DNA of 64,000 bases from Bacteroidota bacterium (lineage in GTDB: Bacteria > Bacteroidota > Bacteroidia > Cytophagales > Spirosomataceae), in contig JAIUOF010000003.1 of NCBI GenBank assembly GCA_020161355.1, positions 434,001 through 498,000 on the forward strand, given 5' to 3'. The notes beneath the pieces are model-generated. The model was not told the DNA's origin, did not search any database, and was given only the letters and a program-made list of their open reading frames with translations. Positions 26,820-35,294 of the stretch are shown here, piece by piece (positions within the stretch are counted from its first letter, which is position 1; every line of letters starts with the position of its first letter). Made by a program: the position numbers and the translations under genes.

Positions 26820-27818
26820 TCATTGATTATTATTCAAAAAATCTCTTCTGGCCAATGCGGCAGTTTTATGATCACCGGTATGGCTCCAGCCGGGTGGCAT
26901 CACTATATACAGCAGCATGTTTTTCAAAGAACCTGCCCTTGCCATATCCTTAAATAAAGCTACAAATTCACCAAAATAAGCGTCGAGAAATCCGCCCTTG
27001 ATGGGTCGGGTGATACCGTATTCAATTTCAATATCAGGGTGTAACGGTTGATAGGTCTTGAAAACTCTGTCCCAGATATTCAGCAAATTACAGAAATTGG
27101 TATCCATATAAAGCGGGTTACGTGCATGATGGATGCGGTGGTCGGTCGGAGAAAGTATAAACTTGCCCACCAGGCCCAATTTATGCAAACCCAGTCTGCC
27201 ATCTTTGATGAGGTTTTCTCCCACATGGATAAACGCCCCATAAGTACCATCTATAAACATAATAAAAAAAAGCAATTCGGGTTTCAGCCCAGCCAGAATA
27301 CAGATGGTTCCTCTGATGGCATCAGCATAAGGTCCCTCAAGAAAAAAATGAGCGTAAGTAACCGAAAGGTTCATGTCTTCAGGAGCATGATGCGTTGAAT
27401 GCAAACACCAAAACAGGCGTACTTTGTGCCCCATATAATGGTAAATAAAATGTGAAAACTCCCAGACTATATAACCGTAAATGATCCAATACCATCTAAA
27501 ACTCGCCTCAAAAAGAGCATATTTCTGAAAATTGGCAATAACAAAACTCGTGACTCCAATGCTTAAATACCTCGAAATGACACGATTCAACACATAAATC
27601 AGAAAACTCAGCTGATATACTTTGGTCTGGGCTTTTTTGTGAAAATGACCAATGACCAGCTCAATCAATAACAAAATGGGGATGATGGGATACACCAAAG
27701 TGACAAAACCGTCATAAGTCAGGAATTTGGTATATTCGCCGGTCTTTATGATCTCGATAGCAGGGTTGATGCCCAAAAATCCAAGGATTTCGTTGACGAT
27801 GAGTTCGAGGAAGTTCAT
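26820..27818 (-). CDS. Sterol desaturase / fatty acid hydroxylase family protein
   Basis: A 332-residue integral membrane protein with several hydrophobic segments. It has the di-iron histidine clusters of the family: HFIYHYMGH (HX3H-type) near residue 120, LHSTHH (HXXHH-type) about 15-20 residues later, and DHRIHHARN towards the C-terminus. Such enzymes hydroxylate or desaturate lipids using O2 at the membrane. The substrate (hopanoid, carotenoid, sphingolipid or fatty acid) is not evident. It stands alone, with its start facing the tRNA region. Confidence 0.85.
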   Translation of the reverse strand: MNFLELIVNEILGFLGINPAIEIIKTGEYTKFLTYDGFVTLVYPIIPILLLIELVIGHFHKKAQTKVYQLSFLIYVLNRVISRYLSIGVTSFVIANFQKYALFEASFRWYWIIYGYIVWEFSHFIYHYMGHKVRLFWCLHSTHHAPEDMNLSVTYAHFFLEGPYADAIRGTICILAGLKPELLFFIMFIDGTYGAFIHVGENLIKDGRLGLHKLGLVGKFILSPTDHRIHHARNPLYMDTNFCNLLNIWDRVFKTYQPLHPDIEIEYGITRPIKGGFLDAYFGEFVALFKDMARAGSLKNMLLYIVMPPGWSHTGDHKTAALARRDFLNNNQ

Positions 27819-27945
27819 TATTTAGGGTTGTTATTTGGAGTGTCAAATTAGGAAATTTTCCAAAATATCCAAAAGCCGCAATCAAAAAGCCCAAACAGAT
27901 TTTTTTTCTGTACTTTTTTTCGGAAATTTGCACCCACAAAAAAAT

Positions 27946-28018
27946 GGTCCCGTAGTTCAACGGATAGAAGCAACGGTTGCCCCCGAGTGTTTCCTAAACA
28001 TTAGATATGGGTTCGAAG
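27946..28018 (+). pseudogene. Degenerate tRNA-Arg copy
   Basis: The first 25 bases are identical to the intact tRNA-Arg just downstream (GGTCCCGTAGTTCAACGGAT and following). A different stretch then replaces the next part, an anticodon-loop-like TTTCCTAAAC returns, and the sequence loses the T-stem and 3' acceptor. It cannot form a complete cloverleaf. Confidence 0.7.
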
Positions 28019-28044
28019 AAAAAAATAGATAAAATAGAGATAAA

Positions 28045-28116
28045 GGTCCCGTAGTTCAACGGATAGAATAGTTGTTTCCTAAACAATAGATCCAAGTTCG
28101 ATTCTTGGCGGGATCA
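28045..28116 (+). tRNA. tRNA-Arg (anticodon CCT)
   Basis: The acceptor stem GGTCCCG pairs with CGGGATC (one G-T pair). The D-arm is GTTC/GAAT, the anticodon stem GTTGT/ACAAT with loop TTCCTAA (anticodon CCT), and the T-arm CCAAG-TTCGATT-CTTGG. The discriminator is A; CCA is not encoded. It reads AGG codons. It lies in a gene-poor gap and has an intrinsic terminator immediately downstream. Confidence 0.92.
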
Positions 28117-28119
28117 CGA

Positions 28120-28147
28120 AGCTCTTAGATTTCTAAGGGCTTTTTTT
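28120..28147 (+). terminator. Intrinsic terminator of the tRNA gene
   Basis: AGCTCTTAG (28120-28128) pairs with CTAAGGGCT (28133-28141; one G-T pair) around a 4-nt loop and is followed by seven T. Confidence 0.82.
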
Positions 28148-28520
28148 GTGAATAGAAGTTTTCTAAACTTTAGATGTGGCAGTGCGACGACTCGCTTCGA
28201 TTCCCTTTGGGACTATGGAAAGGCTGCTAGGGATGGTGGCCTTTTTATGTTTTTGATAATAGGTTCGATATCTGGGCAAGATTAGATTGTAAAAGGAAAG
28301 CAATATTAATATCCATTAAATTTTCTACCAACATATACTTTTTCTCCTATGGGGCTTTGTTGGATTCTTTCATATGCGATAATTGAAATTTGCAATAGAT
28401 AAGTAGGTAATATAAACCGAAACGATTGCAAATCAACTTAAAAATCGTCTTTGATTACAAGCGTTTTTCGCGAAAAAGTTAATATTAAACTCAAATTATT
28501 TAAACGTGTCAAAAATACAC
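28148..28520. other. Gene-free region after the tRNA
   Basis: I see no coding gene here. Bases around 28158-28175 (TTTTCTAAACTTTAGAT) resemble the anticodon arm of the tRNA just upstream and may be a third, more decayed copy. AAAGGC at about 28219 and GCCTTT at about 28239 could form a weak hairpin. The rest is AT-rich. Confidence 0.4.
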
Positions 28521-28528
28521 TATATTTG
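28521..28528 (+). promoter_or_regulatory. -7 promoter element
   Basis: TATATTTG is an exact TAnnTTTG match. It lies 27 bases before the start codon of the alpha/beta-hydrolase gene. Confidence 0.6.
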
Positions 28529-28554
28529 AATTCTCAACCTTAAAATATCAGAAA

Positions 28555-29496
28555 ATGAAATTAAGTATTAAAAAATTAATGAAATTGGCTTGTGTGTTTA
28601 CTGCACTTGCATTTTCGAACCTTGCTTTAGCCCAGGATGGAACTATTTATCCGCTGGAAACTCCGAAAGAACCCAACGCTATTCCGCTAGGTACCGGTGG
28701 AGTTGAAAATCAACCCGCATCAGAAACTTGGTTTAAGCAGTGGGGCGATCCCATGGCTCGTAACATTACAAAAGCTACATTAACGCCATTTTTGCCAGAA
28801 CCGGGAAAGGCCAATGGAACAGCTGTTATCGTGGCACCAGGTGGAGGTTTTAGTTGGTTATCGCTAGGAAATGAGGGCTGGGAAGTGGCAGAAGCTCTTG
28901 CCAAACAAGGCATTGCCGCTTTCGTTTTAAAATACAGACTTAACCCAACGCCTGAAAAACTCGAAGATTTTACGGCATGGATGAACCGCCCACGAACTCC
29001 AGCTCCCGCACCTACAGATGGCTCAAAAGCGACTACGCCACCACCAGCTCCACAGTGGAAACTTGACAATCAACTTCAAGACACGGAGGCGGCATATGCC
29101 ATGATTGTTAATAGAGCAAAAGAATGGGGTGTGGATACCAAAAGAATCGGAATGATTGGTTTTTCTGCTGGTGCGGGACTAACGATGCATTCAACTTTAC
29201 ATTCTAAGACTATGAAATTGGCATTTATTGGACCAATTTATGGAGGTATGGGACCAGTAGAAGTTCCAAAAAATGCCCCACCGATGTTTGTAGTAATAGC
29301 CTCTGATGATTTTCTATTTAGAGGTCAGTTTGGAGTTGTAGAATCTTGGTACAAAGCGGGTATTCCTGTAGAATTTCACCTTTACCAAAATGGCGGGCAT
29401 GGTTTCGGGCTTGGAAATCCCAACCGCACAAGCAATAAATGGTTTGATGCCTTCACACATTGGTTAGATGTGAATAAGTTTTTGGTGGTGAAATAA
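28555..29496 (+). CDS. Secreted alpha/beta-hydrolase (acetylxylan-esterase-like)
   Basis: A 313-residue protein with a signal peptide (residues 1-26, ending LALA). The fold is that of the BD-FAE / acetylxylan-esterase-like alpha/beta-hydrolases: the oxyanion segment VIVAPGGGFSWLSLG (His replaced in the usual HGGG), nucleophile GFSAGA (Ser204), acid ASDD (Asp251/252) and histidine in NGGHGFG (His282). A proline-rich loop (about 148-168) is inserted before the nucleophile. It is monocistronic, with its own promoter element and terminator. It probably removes acyl groups from oligosaccharides outside the cytoplasm. Confidence 0.82.
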   Translation: MKLSIKKLMKLACVFTALAFSNLALAQDGTIYPLETPKEPNAIPLGTGGVENQPASETWFKQWGDPMARNITKATLTPFLPEPGKANGTAVIVAPGGGFSWLSLGNEGWEVAEALAKQGIAAFVLKYRLNPTPEKLEDFTAWMNRPRTPAPAPTDGSKATTPPPAPQWKLDNQLQDTEAAYAMIVNRAKEWGVDTKRIGMIGFSAGAGLTMHSTLHSKTMKLAFIGPIYGGMGPVEVPKNAPPMFVVIASDDFLFRGQFGVVESWYKAGIPVEFHLYQNGGHGFGLGNPNRTSNKWFDAFTHWLDVNKFLVVK

Positions 29497-29513
29497 ATAT
29501 TCTTTGCTTTTAT

Positions 29514-29552
29514 AAAAAATGGTAGGATATGGATTGTATTCTACCATTTTTT
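29514..29552. terminator. Bidirectional intrinsic terminator
   Basis: A perfect 12-bp inverted repeat (AAAAAATGGTAG at 29514-29525 and its complement at 29541-29552) has A-runs and T-runs at its outer ends. It can terminate the hydrolase gene on the plus strand and permease 1 on the minus strand. Confidence 0.85.
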
Positions 29553-29597
29553 ATTTTCTAAAATTTTAGAGACTAAACTTCACATTACTTTATTTTA

Positions 29598-32012
29598 CTA
29601 ATCCACCTTCAAACTCTTAACCGGATTCAATAAAGCCGCTTTCACTACCTGAAAACTCACCAAAAACAAAACTAAGCCTGCAAAAACTAACCCTACCAAC
29701 AGGAATGAAACCCACGATAAATCGATACTATAGGCATAGTTTTCAAGCCATCTATTCATAGAAAACATTGAAAAAGGCAATGCAAAGAGCACCGCAATGA
29801 GGATTAAAACCGAAAATTCTTTGTTGAATAGATTAACTATACTTAAAGTGGTCGCTCCTAATACTTTCCTGATTCCCAGTTCTTTGGTGCGGCGAACAAT
29901 ACTCAGTGATACTACACCCAAAATACCCAAAAGCACAATAAAAATGGCCAAAATGGTGGCCAACTGAGCCGCTTTTTTAAGTTGTATTTCGGTTTGATAT
30001 AGATTTTGGAGGGTTTCATCAACAAACTTGTACTCAAAAGGGGCATTGGGAAAAAGGGTTTTCCATTTTGCTTCAATATTTTGAAGAGACTCTGTAGGAT
30101 TTCCGGGCTGGATTTGGAAACTCAAATATCTAAAAAAGTTGTTGTCACGCACATGCATGAAGGCCACAGGTCCGATGGCTTTGTGCATCGACTCAAAATG
30201 GAAATTTTTGCAAATGCCTGATATAGTGAAAATTGAGGAAGTTGAATGCATTCTAAGAGTTTTTCCAATGGCTTCTTGTGGATTTTTATAACCCAAAGAT
30301 TTGGCAGCTTCTTCATTCAATACTATTTGCCCTGGCTGATATGCTTTCCCATCGGCGTTGAAAAATTGCCCCTCCAGCATTTTGATTTTGTAGGTATTGG
30401 CAAATTTTTCATCCGTAACCAATAAAGGTGTAAAAACCGCTTCAGTTGAATCTTGACCCACTTTGTAAATTCCATTACTTTGTCCGAAAGAACCATCCGG
30501 AATCACCCAGGATAGACTGGCACTGTTAACTTCTTTCAATTTCGCCATTTCATTTCTGATAGTTTCCATTTTAGCCACTCCTTCAGGTGACCAGTCGCGG
30601 GGGACTTTCACACTCAAAACCGAGGATTTGGTGTAGCCCAGGTCTTTGGTAAAGAAATAGTTTACTTGTTTTGAAATAACTAATGCCCCGCCAAATACAA
30701 AGATGGCTACAGAAAACTGCGAAACGATCAAGGCTCTGCGGAAAAATACATTTTCTTTTACGGATTTCAACTTCCCCTTCATGGAATCAACGGATGGCAA
30801 AGTTGATAACACAAATGCAGGATATATTCCTGATAACAAGCCAATTAATAAAGCTAACAACAAACCTGAAAGATAGAAAAATGGAGATGCCGAAAAGATA
30901 GAAACGATGTCTTTTTGTAAAATCCCGCCAAAAACCGAGCGGAAGATTTGGTATAAAACGAGTGAAAACAAGAAGCTAAATAACGCAATGAGAATGGATT
31001 CTGCCAAAAACTGAAACAGCAATTGTTTTTTGGTGCTCCCCATCACTTTTCTCACGCCTATTTCCTTGAGTCTTGAAGATGCAGCTCCCACAAAAATATT
31101 GACGTAATTGACCACCGACATCAGCAATATAAATATGGAGACCAAAGATAAGGTCCAAACCGTTTTTCTGACCAAACCACCGTTTCCTTCCTGATAAACA
31201 TCTTTTATCGGTACCAATTTCGGAACAAGATTTTGACTGATTTCCGGGGTAGAATGTGTAGCTACCAATTGAGAAATGGCTCTTTCAACCGCCTCAGGCT
31301 TAATGCCTCCTTTTAGCTCTATATAGTTGGCAATGTAGGGGTTAAACCAGGAATCGTATTGATTTCTTCCGAAAAAATTGGCATTATTAAATGACATGAT
31401 AACCGGGAGACCGTTTTCTGTTCCGGTAAGATTGGTGATGGAATTGAATGGTACTTTATCCAAAACGCCTGTTATGGTAAATTCCGCTTTTCCACCAGAA
31501 AATGACTCCACAGTCAGCGAATTTCCCACTACATCAGTCTTGCCGAAATATTTGATGGCTTGTTCGGTGGAAATCACCATAGAATTGGGCTGGAGCAGTG
31601 CTGTACGGCTATCACCATGCAGAAGTGGAAAGCCATACATGCTCAAAAATGTGGAATCGCCCAGTTGAACACTTTCCCTGAAGACTTTTTCTCCTTTCGA
31701 AACCACAGTAGAAACGCCATCAAAACGATAATAATTGGCCACCAAATTGGGATAATTATCTTTGAGAGCCTTTGCCACTGCACCAAGGGAAGTTATCTCA
31801 ATACCCATATTTTCTTTTTTCCATTTGCTCTGAATCATGTATTGGTTTGGAGCATTTTTCAGACTACCATTGGTCTGCAATTCACTCCAAACATAACTCC
31901 CGATTAGTAGGGAAAAAGTGAGACCTATAGAAAGTCCAAAAATGGTAATGAAAGAATAAAACCTGCGTTTTTTGAGGTTTCTCCAGGCTATTTTCAGGTA
32001 ATTTTTGAGCAT
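29598..32012 (-). CDS. FtsX/MacB-type ABC transporter permease 1
   Basis: An 804-residue inner-membrane permease. It starts with MLKNYLKIAWRNLKKRRFYS and a membrane helix (about 20-43), then a large MacB-type periplasmic region. The first FtsX permease block is near residues 280-410, with the motif RLKEIGVRKVMGS. A second periplasmic region follows, and the second FtsX block near 690-790 has RTKELGIRKVLGA. It ends in LLNPVKSLKVD. It is the last of seven paralogues, cut off from the others by a toxin-antitoxin module on the opposite strand. It probably works with one of the two ABC ATPases further upstream in the locus; substrate unknown. Confidence 0.88.
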   Translation of the reverse strand: MLKNYLKIAWRNLKKRRFYSFITIFGLSIGLTFSLLIGSYVWSELQTNGSLKNAPNQYMIQSKWKKENMGIEITSLGAVAKALKDNYPNLVANYYRFDGVSTVVSKGEKVFRESVQLGDSTFLSMYGFPLLHGDSRTALLQPNSMVISTEQAIKYFGKTDVVGNSLTVESFSGGKAEFTITGVLDKVPFNSITNLTGTENGLPVIMSFNNANFFGRNQYDSWFNPYIANYIELKGGIKPEAVERAISQLVATHSTPEISQNLVPKLVPIKDVYQEGNGGLVRKTVWTLSLVSIFILLMSVVNYVNIFVGAASSRLKEIGVRKVMGSTKKQLLFQFLAESILIALFSFLFSLVLYQIFRSVFGGILQKDIVSIFSASPFFYLSGLLLALLIGLLSGIYPAFVLSTLPSVDSMKGKLKSVKENVFFRRALIVSQFSVAIFVFGGALVISKQVNYFFTKDLGYTKSSVLSVKVPRDWSPEGVAKMETIRNEMAKLKEVNSASLSWVIPDGSFGQSNGIYKVGQDSTEAVFTPLLVTDEKFANTYKIKMLEGQFFNADGKAYQPGQIVLNEEAAKSLGYKNPQEAIGKTLRMHSTSSIFTISGICKNFHFESMHKAIGPVAFMHVRDNNFFRYLSFQIQPGNPTESLQNIEAKWKTLFPNAPFEYKFVDETLQNLYQTEIQLKKAAQLATILAIFIVLLGILGVVSLSIVRRTKELGIRKVLGATTLSIVNLFNKEFSVLILIAVLFALPFSMFSMNRWLENYAYSIDLSWVSFLLVGLVFAGLVLFLVSFQVVKAALLNPVKSLKVD

Positions 32013-32222
32013 TTGTAAAAGGAGAAGTTTCGTTTATTAAAGATAAAAAACAAAACCAAAGAACTAAAATGGCTTAACTTTATTTAACTAAAAATTACTT
32101 TCAGAGTGTAACCTAAATTAAACGGCAATCGATTTTTTTTTAAATTAGATAAATGATTTGATATAAAGTTCTCTTTTTGAACCCATTTCAATCACAAATG
32201 CTGAGAAAAAATATATCTTTAT

Positions 32223-32230
32223 TATATTTG
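32223..32230 (+). promoter_or_regulatory. Promoter element of the toxin-antitoxin pair
   Basis: TATATTTG matches TAnnTTTG exactly, 17 bases before the antitoxin ATG, giving a very short leader. Confidence 0.55.
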
Positions 32231-32247
32231 TTTAAAATGATATCTAT

Positions 32248-32481
32248 ATGGAAAGAATAGTTTTAGAAGTTGGAGATAATACTGCAAAAAAATGGCGTTT
32301 AACTTCTCAAAAAAGAAGGGAAGAGATTGCCAAGAAAATTGAAATAAATTTAGCTAAAGAACTTATGAATGAATCAAAAGAAGACTTCAAAGTGTTTTTA
32401 ACCGAATTAAGAGATACCATGAAAAACAATGGACTTACCGAGGAAGTACTTTCGGAAATATTAAAAGATAATGACGAATAA
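32248..32481 (+). CDS. Antitoxin-like small protein
   Basis: A 77-residue, mostly helical and charged protein with no recognised name (contains KKWRLTSQKRREEIAKKIE and ends LSEILKDNDE). The downstream PIN-domain gene overlaps it by 11 bases, the typical layout of a toxin-antitoxin pair, so I infer it is the antitoxin. It would neutralise the toxin and probably repress its own promoter. It is transcribed opposite to the permease array around it. Confidence 0.7.
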   Translation: MERIVLEVGDNTAKKWRLTSQKRREEIAKKIEINLAKELMNESKEDFKVFLTELRDTMKNNGLTEEVLSEILKDNDE

Positions 32482-32881
32482 ATTTGTTATCGATACCAAC
32501 ACACTCATCAGTGGTTCAATGTTTGCTAATTCCACAACAAGTTTGGCCATTGATAAAGCATTAGAAATTGGTGATTTTTATTTTTCAAATGAAACTTTTG
32601 AAGAATTTATCAGCGTTTTATTTCGACCAAAATTTGACAAATATTTTATTGATGAAAACCAAAGATGGCTTATTATAGATAGATTTGAGAGGTTTGCTAA
32701 ATTCAAGAATCCTGAGATTGTAATAACAGATTGTCGCGATCCAAAGGATAATAAATTTTTGGAACTCGCATGTACAATTAATGCTGATTGCCTCATCACC
32801 GGCGATGAAGATTTGCTGATATTAAACCCATTTAGAAATATTCCTGTGTTAAATTCTGCTCAGTTTATTGAAAAGTTCTAA
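32471..32881 (+). CDS. PIN-domain toxin (putative ribonuclease)
   Basis: A 136-residue PIN-fold protein. It begins with FVIDTNTLIS (first acidic residue Asp8), then has an ETFEEFISVL segment (second acid). The paired acids occur in CRDPKDNKFLELA and the final acid in ITGDEDLL. This arrangement marks the PIN_3-type 'putative toxin' family of metal-dependent ribonucleases. The start lies inside the antitoxin gene. The stop is two bases from the stop of convergent permease 2, so readthrough of either strand would make antisense RNA. Confidence 0.85.
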   Translation: MTNKFVIDTNTLISGSMFANSTTSLAIDKALEIGDFYFSNETFEEFISVLFRPKFDKYFIDENQRWLIIDRFERFAKFKNPEIVITDCRDPKDNKFLELACTINADCLITGDEDLLILNPFRNIPVLNSAQFIEKF

Positions 32882-32883
32882 AG

Positions 32884-35271
32884 TCAATCTGTTTTCAAGC
32901 TTTTCACCGGATTCATTAAAGCAGCTTTAATCGCCTGATAACTTACTGTCAAAAAGGCAATTGTGATAACCAGAATACTCGCTAAAAGAACTATCGACGC
33001 TTCAAAGTTGATATGATAGGCAAATTGTTCCAACCATTTATTCATGGCCCACCAGGCTATTGGAGCCGCAGCAAGAATAGAAACAATAACCAAAATCAGA
33101 AAATCCTTTGAAAGTAAATTGACAATACTGCCCACGCTGGCACCCATCACTTTTCTGATGCCAATTTCTTTGATTCTGACCTCTGAAGCAAAAGTAGCCA
33201 GACCAAACAGTCCGAAACAAGAAATCAATAAAACTATTGCCGCAAAAGCGTTGAACATTTTAAGTTGCTTGCTTTCGTTTTTGTGCAAATTATTAAAAGT
33301 ATCATCCAAAAACTCATAGTTCATGATGTTGTTAGGTGCCAATTCTTTCCAGGTGGCTTGAGCGAATGCGAGTGCTTTTTGATATTGGCCGTGAAAAACT
33401 TTAACATTAATAGTGCTCATGTAGCCACGATTGTCATGAAAAAGTACAATCGGAGTGATTGCCTCTTTCAAGCTTCTGAAATGAAAATCTTTAACAATAC
33501 CAACAATTTCTCCTTTAATGCCGTTGGCCTCGAAGCTCTGCCCGATCCAGGGTTTAGGAATTTTGAATTCTTTTATTGCCGTTTCATTCAAAATAAAATT
33601 GTTTTCATCGGCTTTGCTATCTGTAATCCAACGGCCTTCTGAGAGTTTTAAGTCATAGAAATTTTTATAGTTTGGCGAAATCTTCAACAAGGAAGTTGTG
33701 GGGTTCCAGGTTGTATCTCTACCCGGCCAATTGAGGCTTCCGCTATGGGTATTCATCACGTTCACGATACTTGAGTTGGAAAGCGTCACGTCTTTTACGC
33801 TACTTTCTTTCCTAAGTTTTTCAAAAAATGTTTTTCCGATATTTGACGAATTGTCAACACTCCATGGAATCGTAATGGTGAAAATATGTTCTTTCTCATA
33901 ACCTAAAGGCTTGTTTTGGATAAACTTTAATTGCCTGAAAATAAGCAAAGTGGACATCAGCAAAACCACCGTAAAAGTAAATTGAAAAACCACCAGGCCT
34001 TTTCTGAAATTTCCGCTTTTGGTCCTTAATCCTATAGTCCCTTTTATAGACTGAATTGGGTTAAATGAGGCAATAAAGAGAGATGGATAGATGCCTGTTA
34101 CAAAAACTGACAATAAGCTAATAGCAGCTAAAATGCTGAAAATATTAGGATTAGCCGAAAATGAAAAGCTTGATTCTGATATTTCATTTAAAAATGGTAA
34201 GCCTAAATACAATAGTACAATTCCAATAATAGCGGCTATGAAACTCGTGATAAATGATTCCAGAATGAACTGGTAAAAAAGACTAGATTTCGATGCCCCA
34301 ATCATTTTTTTGATGCTTACTTCTTTGATTCTTTGAGAAGCCTTGGCAGTGGTAAGATTGATATAATTGATACAAGCTATCAATAAAATAAATATGGCCA
34401 CCAAACTGAAAATACTAACAACGGTTTTGTCGCCACCTGGTGCCAATCCAGCCGATTGAAAAATACTATCAAAGTGTATTTCGCTCAGTTTTTGCAATTC
34501 AAGCGTGGTCTTTTCGTCTTCTTCGCCTCTGGATTTTCTAAGAAATTTAGTCAATTTTTCAGAGGTCTTCTTTGGATTTAGATCTTTAGAACCAACGATA
34601 AAAGTCTGATAATTGAAATTTCCCCAATTTCCATCATTTTCAGCTATTTTTGAATCGGCCATTCTTGCTTCGTTCTGAATCAATATATCATATTGAAAAC
34701 TGGAATTCGAAGGGCTGTTTTTTACGACAGCACTCACTACAAAAAGCAATGAATCGTGCCTGATTATTTTACCGATTGGGTTTTCATCGGGAAATAAATC
34801 CTGAGCCTTTTTCTCTGAAAGTGCTATATTGTTCCGATTGGACAATAATGCAGACACATTTCCTTTAATAAACTGGTAGTCAAATACATTAAACCAATTT
34901 TTATCCACAAATGCTACTTTCTTATCCGCAAACACTTCGTTGTTTATTGAATAGTTGAAATCTCCCCAAGGCGTATTGAGTCTAGTACTATTGGTTATTT
35001 CAGGGAAATTTTCCTTGAGAAAGTCTGCCAATTTAAATGGCGTAGAAGCCCAGTGCCAGGTATCGGTATCGTTGATTTTGAGATGGGTGTTTATGCGATA
35101 AATATTTTCTGATTTTTTGTGAAAAGAATCAAAACTCAATTCGTTTTGCACCCATAAGAAAAGCATTGTGGCTGAGGCCATACCCAGAGCAAGTCCTCCG
35201 ATATTTATCAAAGAATACAATCTGTTTTTTAACAAACTCCGGAAGGCGATTTTAAAATAATTCTTTATCAT
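32884..35271 (-). CDS. FtsX/MacB-type ABC transporter permease 2
   Basis: A 795-residue paralogue of the other six. It has the same plan: MIKNYFKIAFRSLLKN start, first membrane helix about 22-42, MacB-type periplasmic domain, first FtsX block with RIKEVSIKKMIGA (about 300-330), a second periplasmic domain and a second FtsX block with RIKEIGIRKVMGA near 690. It ends in LMNPVKSLKTD. It is the last gene of the continuous minus-strand run, 23 bases after permease 3. Expected membrane topology is eight helices. Substrate unknown. Confidence 0.88.
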   Translation of the reverse strand: MIKNYFKIAFRSLLKNRLYSLINIGGLALGMASATMLFLWVQNELSFDSFHKKSENIYRINTHLKINDTDTWHWASTPFKLADFLKENFPEITNSTRLNTPWGDFNYSINNEVFADKKVAFVDKNWFNVFDYQFIKGNVSALLSNRNNIALSEKKAQDLFPDENPIGKIIRHDSLLFVVSAVVKNSPSNSSFQYDILIQNEARMADSKIAENDGNWGNFNYQTFIVGSKDLNPKKTSEKLTKFLRKSRGEEDEKTTLELQKLSEIHFDSIFQSAGLAPGGDKTVVSIFSLVAIFILLIACINYINLTTAKASQRIKEVSIKKMIGASKSSLFYQFILESFITSFIAAIIGIVLLYLGLPFLNEISESSFSFSANPNIFSILAAISLLSVFVTGIYPSLFIASFNPIQSIKGTIGLRTKSGNFRKGLVVFQFTFTVVLLMSTLLIFRQLKFIQNKPLGYEKEHIFTITIPWSVDNSSNIGKTFFEKLRKESSVKDVTLSNSSIVNVMNTHSGSLNWPGRDTTWNPTTSLLKISPNYKNFYDLKLSEGRWITDSKADENNFILNETAIKEFKIPKPWIGQSFEANGIKGEIVGIVKDFHFRSLKEAITPIVLFHDNRGYMSTINVKVFHGQYQKALAFAQATWKELAPNNIMNYEFLDDTFNNLHKNESKQLKMFNAFAAIVLLISCFGLFGLATFASEVRIKEIGIRKVMGASVGSIVNLLSKDFLILVIVSILAAAPIAWWAMNKWLEQFAYHINFEASIVLLASILVITIAFLTVSYQAIKAALMNPVKSLKTD

Positions 35272-35294
35272 GACCTGCTATTTTTTTCAAATAA

